In this document: positions 61,601 to 64,000 of the stretch, in pieces
Layout of the letters: every line of letters begins with the position of its first letter
Numbering within the stretch: position 1 is the stretch's first letter
Assembly: GCA_051252455.1 (NCBI GenBank)
Contig: JBPOFM010000002.1
Span: 455,535-519,534 of the forward strand
Reading direction: 5' to 3'
DNA: 64,000 bases
DNA from: JBPOFM01 sp051252455
GTDB lineage: Bacteria; Bacteroidota; Bacteroidia; Flavobacteriales; Flavobacteriaceae
Translations under genes and position numbers: made by a program
The notes under the pieces: model-generated
Databases searched by the model: none
Seen by the model: the letters and a program-made list of their open reading frames with translations, nothing else
What the model was told of the DNA's origin: nothing

Positions 61601-61743
61601 CCTTTTACTAAAATGTTAACTCCGGGAAGAGGTAAACCAGAAACATCTGATACCGTTCCTGAAATTGTTTTTTCCTGTGCAAACGTTAATTGCACAACAA
61701 ACGCTAGCAATAGCGTTAAAATTCCACTAAACTTTGTTTTCAT
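58615..61743 (-). CDS. SusC/RagA family TonB-linked outer-membrane transporter
   Basis: The 1042-residue protein has a signal peptide (GILTLLLAFVVQLTFAQE). A CarboxypepD_reg-like domain follows (ISGTVSDVSGLPLPGVNILVKG), then a TonB box-like DEVIVTAFGIKR. A plug domain comes next (RAASALAGKVAGLQINVQSNG, QIILRGLRSIGQSNEALIVIDG), then a long beta-barrel ending in a Phe-terminated strand (SYGLNVNIEF). It transports a large ligand captured with SusD across the outer membrane. The substrate is not indicated, as no glycosidase or peptidase gene is in the operon. The upstream gap (61744-61844) has no clear promoter box. Confidence 0.93.
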   Translation of the reverse strand: MKTKFSGILTLLLAFVVQLTFAQEKTISGTVSDVSGLPLPGVNILVKGTTTGTQTDFDGKYSLRSKAGDVLSFTYLGLKSKEVTVGASNTVNVTMEEDSAQLDEVIVTAFGIKREKREVTYQTQEVDEELLNQAQTTRAASALAGKVAGLQINVQSNGVNPNTQIILRGLRSIGQSNEALIVIDGSIASIGAFDDLNPNDIESMNVLKGATAAAIYGSDAANGALIVTTKKGKTGESITVGFNTTVTFEDVAYMPDFQSEYGTGWQGAYDNIENTNWGPRFDGTIRQVGPTFADGTFQTLPYAAVKNGARDFFEKGLTTQNTAYFSGGTETGSLYLSIGNQDTDGIIPNDTYKRYTFKANATQKLGNVELALNSSYFRDEANVVGNTLGSQDRTLYWFILNQSANIPIANYKDWRNDLYSSPDGYYNGYYQNPYYMVDTSRDTDRTNRLNGNLSISWDVKEWLNLTGRVGGNYFTGDGKEWRDAQTFTDDYSRPSPNTSFVRDSEFQRTDYTFDFLANANFNLLEDLTLKTVLGASSRTFQYHESRVQGDNLSVPGLYDLSNAATTQGGFASGAYANDLEERQYGYFADVTFGYKNWLFLNGSGRYDFTSTLRPEDNSYFYPAFGVSAVLTDAVPNIKGSVLNYAKITASNSTVYNDLGAEDIIESFNSPVGFPFDNTSGFELQNGYIDADIKKEKINTTEFGLNLGLFNNRITLDAAYFKTITTDNIVATTTPNSSGGNSLLTNIGELEGDGFELSLGATILKAEDFSWDVSINYSSSKTVVNEIQGDLTSVALSTSGEFGVYATVGEQFPTVRASAYYRDPNGNVVIDPSNGNPISTTSLSGDNAQSGLKNLGTTTPDYIIGLSSSINYKNFRLATTLDYRTGHVYYAQGSDAMEFTGRSQESVSANRQDFVWPNSVIETSPGVFVSNTNIPVTDGRQDFWTDVYNEIKENYVRDATAVKLREVSLSYTLPANYLDRLPLKKVTLGLVGRNLLTWLPTENRFSDPEFSNNAGAAGNAIGIGGYFQGPPTRSYGLNVNIEF

Positions 61744-61844
61744 ATTTAAATTAATTTGAATTAGCCTGCCCCAAAAGTCACAATAAAAAGTTAATAAAAC
61801 AATATTATTTCCTTAAAATTTCAAAATACTTGTGAAATTTCACT

Positions 61845-63536
61845 TTAAAAACTGGCTGTTAGACTTAAATGTATCTTTGAGTCTGAAAGTTTAAATGGCT
61901 GATTTTCTGTTTTTCCGTTTGAATAGTTAAATTTAAATAGACCAGATTTGGTTAAAATCCCAAAACCAAAGCCAAAACCAAATAGTTTTCCTTTGGTTTC
62001 CAGTAGGTCATTTTCGAAATAGGAAGCGTCAATGACGCTGTGTACATACAGACTATTACTTACTTTGTATCGATATTCCGTATTTAATACAGAATATAGG
62101 TGTGCCGTAAGACTGTTTTCTTCAAAACCTCTTATAGAGTTGATCCCTCCGAAACGGAATAGTTCATTCAAGAAATAACTATCAGATATTAGGGTGGCTC
62201 CTGTGATTCTCAAAAATATACTGTTCTTTTCATTCAAATAAAAATTCTTCTGTGTTTCGAGTCCTAATTTAGTTTGAGATGTATCAGAATTTTCAAAAGT
62301 TCGACTCCCGAAACCGGTATAAAAATCAAATTGAAAATTTATTGGAAATAATCGATCGAATCTTTGTCGTTTTGTATAAATATAATTTAATGTATAGAAT
62401 GTCGATTGATAGTCATCAATTAAAAATGAGGTATTGTCAAGCAAATTCGTAGATGTTGAAGAATCTATACCGGCCGATAACAAATTTTTTGGATTTATTT
62501 GATATTGGAGTTTGGCGGATTGAGAAATTGTAACGAAAGAAGAATCCTTCTTGAAAATATTTAGAGATAGATCAACACCTAATGGCGAGTTAAATAAATA
62601 AGGTAATTCGGCATTTACGTCAAAAGTCTTTTGTTCACTTTCATCACTTTTATAAATTAAACGAAAGGATTCGCCAAAATTTAAATTATTTAATAAATTT
62701 AAATTGAGATACCCGTTAAATTCGATTTTGTTTGTTTCGGTGTTGGTTCCAAAACCCAAAAATCCATCAAAAGCGTTGCTCTTTTGTTTCTCTACATATA
62801 TATATAATAAGGTAGAATCTTTTGTAAAGAGCACTTCAGGTTCTTTGATTTGATTAGCAAAGGCCAGATTCTCCATATCAGCGGTTTTTTCCTTTATTGT
62901 TTTTAAGTTGAAAGGTTGGTTAGCCTTTATCTTCAAATAATGTTTGATAAATGATTTTGGGAATTTTTCATAACCTTTTACGACTATGGAATCAATGATT
63001 CGTCTTTGAAAATTTTCTGAAATGACCAAATCGGCATATAGGTTGTCGTTACCTTGTTTTTTAATTTTAGTCAATTGTAAAGTAGAGAATGGATCGCCCT
63101 CATTTGAAAATTCTGAATTCAGGAGTTTTAGGCTGGCCTCAAGATCTGCTAATTCGATGTCTACATAATTTTCTTTGATATCAGTTGCTATCAATTTCAG
63201 AATTTTCCGATTTATTGAATGGTCAAAATAGAGGCGAATCCATTTATATTTTAATTTCAAATCAAAGGATGCCAAATAGGTTGAATCATTCTCTTTTGCT
63301 AATTCCAAAAGTTCATTTTCAATATATCCATCAGATGTCAATTTGGTATGTATTAATTCAACCTCTGCTTGAAGTGATAAAAAATCATTAAAGCTTTTCT
63401 GATAATATATGGAATCTATAGTTTGGGTTTCTTTATCCGTAATGCCTTTTGCCGCAAGATAGAGAGATTGCGAATAGATGCTCGTTTGAAACATCCATCC
63501 CAAAAACAACATTAACGCAACTTTTTTTGAAGGCAT
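61845..63536 (-). CDS. Omp85/BamA-TamA-like outer-membrane protein
   Basis: The start at 63536 (MPSKKVALMLFLGWMFQTSIYSQS) gives a signal peptide. The frame continues 31 codons further, where a minus-strand -7 box lies inside it. Residues 20-250 include POTRA-like segments (QRRIIDSIVVKGYEKFPKSFIKHYL, PFNLKTIKEKTADMENLAFANQI). The C-terminal barrel ends with KFNYSNGKTENQPFKLSDSKIHLSLTASF, with Phe last. The barrel contains NELFRFGGINSIRGFEENSL, the Omp85 loop-6 RGF signature. It is shorter than BamA (about 563 residues), closer to a TamA-like or patatin-barrel-type protein. Its client is unknown. Confidence 0.82.
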   Translation of the reverse strand: MPSKKVALMLFLGWMFQTSIYSQSLYLAAKGITDKETQTIDSIYYQKSFNDFLSLQAEVELIHTKLTSDGYIENELLELAKENDSTYLASFDLKLKYKWIRLYFDHSINRKILKLIATDIKENYVDIELADLEASLKLLNSEFSNEGDPFSTLQLTKIKKQGNDNLYADLVISENFQRRIIDSIVVKGYEKFPKSFIKHYLKIKANQPFNLKTIKEKTADMENLAFANQIKEPEVLFTKDSTLLYIYVEKQKSNAFDGFLGFGTNTETNKIEFNGYLNLNLLNNLNFGESFRLIYKSDESEQKTFDVNAELPYLFNSPLGVDLSLNIFKKDSSFVTISQSAKLQYQINPKNLLSAGIDSSTSTNLLDNTSFLIDDYQSTFYTLNYIYTKRQRFDRLFPINFQFDFYTGFGSRTFENSDTSQTKLGLETQKNFYLNEKNSIFLRITGATLISDSYFLNELFRFGGINSIRGFEENSLTAHLYSVLNTEYRYKVSNSLYVHSVIDASYFENDLLETKGKLFGFGFGFGILTKSGLFKFNYSNGKTENQPFKLSDSKIHLSLTASF

Positions 63537-63554
63537 AAAATAGAATCTGATATT

Positions 63555-63562
63555 CAAAACTA
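63555..63562 (-). promoter_or_regulatory. Candidate -7 box of the Omp85-like gene
   Basis: On the minus strand this reads TAGTTTTG (TAnnTTTG), 18 nt before the ATG at 63536. The nearest -33 TTG lies 27 nt away, rather far. It overlaps the longer reading frame, which supports the shorter start. Confidence 0.4.
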
Positions 63563-63636
63563 ACGGAAATAAAGGACTAAAAATATGTTCAATGTGAATT
63601 AAATTAATAAACTTTTGAAAATTAATCATTTTACAT

Positions 63637-63666
63637 TTGAAAAACTGAAATAAATTTCTACCTTTG
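63637..63666 (+). promoter_or_regulatory. Promoter of rpsL
   Basis: TTG at 63637-63639 and TACCTTTG at 63659-63666 are 19 nt apart, a textbook flavobacterial promoter. The leader is about 40 nt and contains a short inverted repeat CCTCTAAATTGAGG at 63671-63684, six bases paired around TA. Confidence 0.7.
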
Positions 63667-63710
63667 CAGCCCTCTAAATTGAGGATTTAAACAAAATTAT
63701 ATAGAAATAT

Positions 63711-64000
63711 ATGCCAACGATTTCACAATTAGTACGTAAAGGAAGAACCAAAATAACCAAGAAGAGTAAATCGGTTGCTTTGGATTCGTGCCCACAAAGA
63801 CGTGGGGTCTGTACGCGTGTTTACACTACAACACCTAAAAAACCTAACTCTGCAATGCGTAAAGTTGCAAGGGTAAGGTTGACAAACGGTAATGAAGTGA
63901 ACGCATACATCCCAGGTGAAGGTCACAATCTACAAGAGCACTCGATAGTATTGGTTAGAGGTGGAAGGGTAAAAGATTTGCCAGGAGTTAGATATCACAT
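63711..64000 (+). CDS. rpsL: 30S ribosomal protein S12 (partial)
   Basis: The first 96 codons are present. They begin MPTISQLVRKGRTKITKKSK and include TTPKKPNSAMRKVARVRL, with Lys43 in the decoding-centre loop where streptomycin resistance mutations occur (wild-type Lys here). They also include GGRVKDLPGVRYH, with Lys at the second known resistance site. The reading frame runs off the window edge. rpsL is usually followed by rpsG and fusA. Confidence 0.97.
   Translation, partial: MPTISQLVRKGRTKITKKSKSVALDSCPQRRGVCTRVYTTTPKKPNSAMRKVARVRLTNGNEVNAYIPGEGHNLQEHSIVLVRGGRVKDLPGVRYH

Noticed and set aside
53782..61743. A single polysaccharide-utilisation operon including the arylsulfotransferase
   Set aside because: A clear terminator at 55421-55440 separates the arylsulfotransferase gene from the SusCD operon, and the operon contains no degradative enzymes.

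Overview
The window looks like chromosomal DNA from a member of the family Flavobacteriaceae (Bacteroidota). The DNA is AT-rich. It carries the type IX secretion/gliding genes gldK-L-M-N, a SusC/SusD pair, T9SS and lipoprotein export signals, and promoters of the Bacteroidota type (TTG, about 17-23 nt, TAnnTTTG). Ribosome-binding sites of the Shine-Dalgarno type are essentially absent. Genus cannot be assigned from the sequence alone. No prophage, plasmid replication gene, insertion sequence or CRISPR array is visible.

Layout. 1-3461: end of gldK, then gldL, gldM, gldN and a strong terminator. 3553-12889: FAD oxidoreductase, DUF983 protein, ABC-F ATPase, a complete RND efflux operon (adaptor, pump, TolC) and a small zinc-ribbon protein. 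12964-14207: plant-type LRR protein, terminator, initiator tRNA-Met, terminator. 14424-16995: arsenic operon (ArsR, DUF6428 protein, ArsC-like phosphatase, Acr3 pump) with a candidate operator. 17050-23387: YihY/BrkB membrane protein, Era and Der GTPases, a large outer-membrane beta-barrel protein. 23375-27281 (minus): M23 peptidase, MerR regulator, LemA and three successive TPM-domain proteins. 27506-33825: alaS, GSCFA protein, a lipoprotein and a beta-propeller protein.

33834-38041 encodes two tandem paralogous TPR histidine kinases and a NarL-type response regulator. The first kinase has a damaged ATP-binding G1/G2 region. 38034-42352: coaD, ddl, PASTA protein, RluD-type pseudouridine synthase, YaaA and the tiny ribosomal protein THX. 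42451-53717: mostly housekeeping and small conserved genes (UDG-like, TspO, DUF2007, PaiB-like, DUF1569, radC, deacetylase-like, YjjG, rarA, rhomboid, rlmB), plus a 447-bp gene-free stretch at 44473-44919 with tandem iteron-like repeats. 53736-61743 (minus): a T9SS-exported arylsulfotransferase, and a separate SusC-SusD-lipoprotein-lipoprotein operon. 61845-64000: an Omp85/BamA-type protein diverging from rpsL.

The least expected features are non-coding. Five copies of a GAAA/TTTC-loop hairpin repeat were found. Three of them sit 6 nt before a start codon in the same mRNA orientation, and in two genes the repeat supplies an in-frame upstream ATG. Other notable items are the presumed pseudokinase/kinase pair, the iteron-like region, and a structured intergenic element at 51903-51993.
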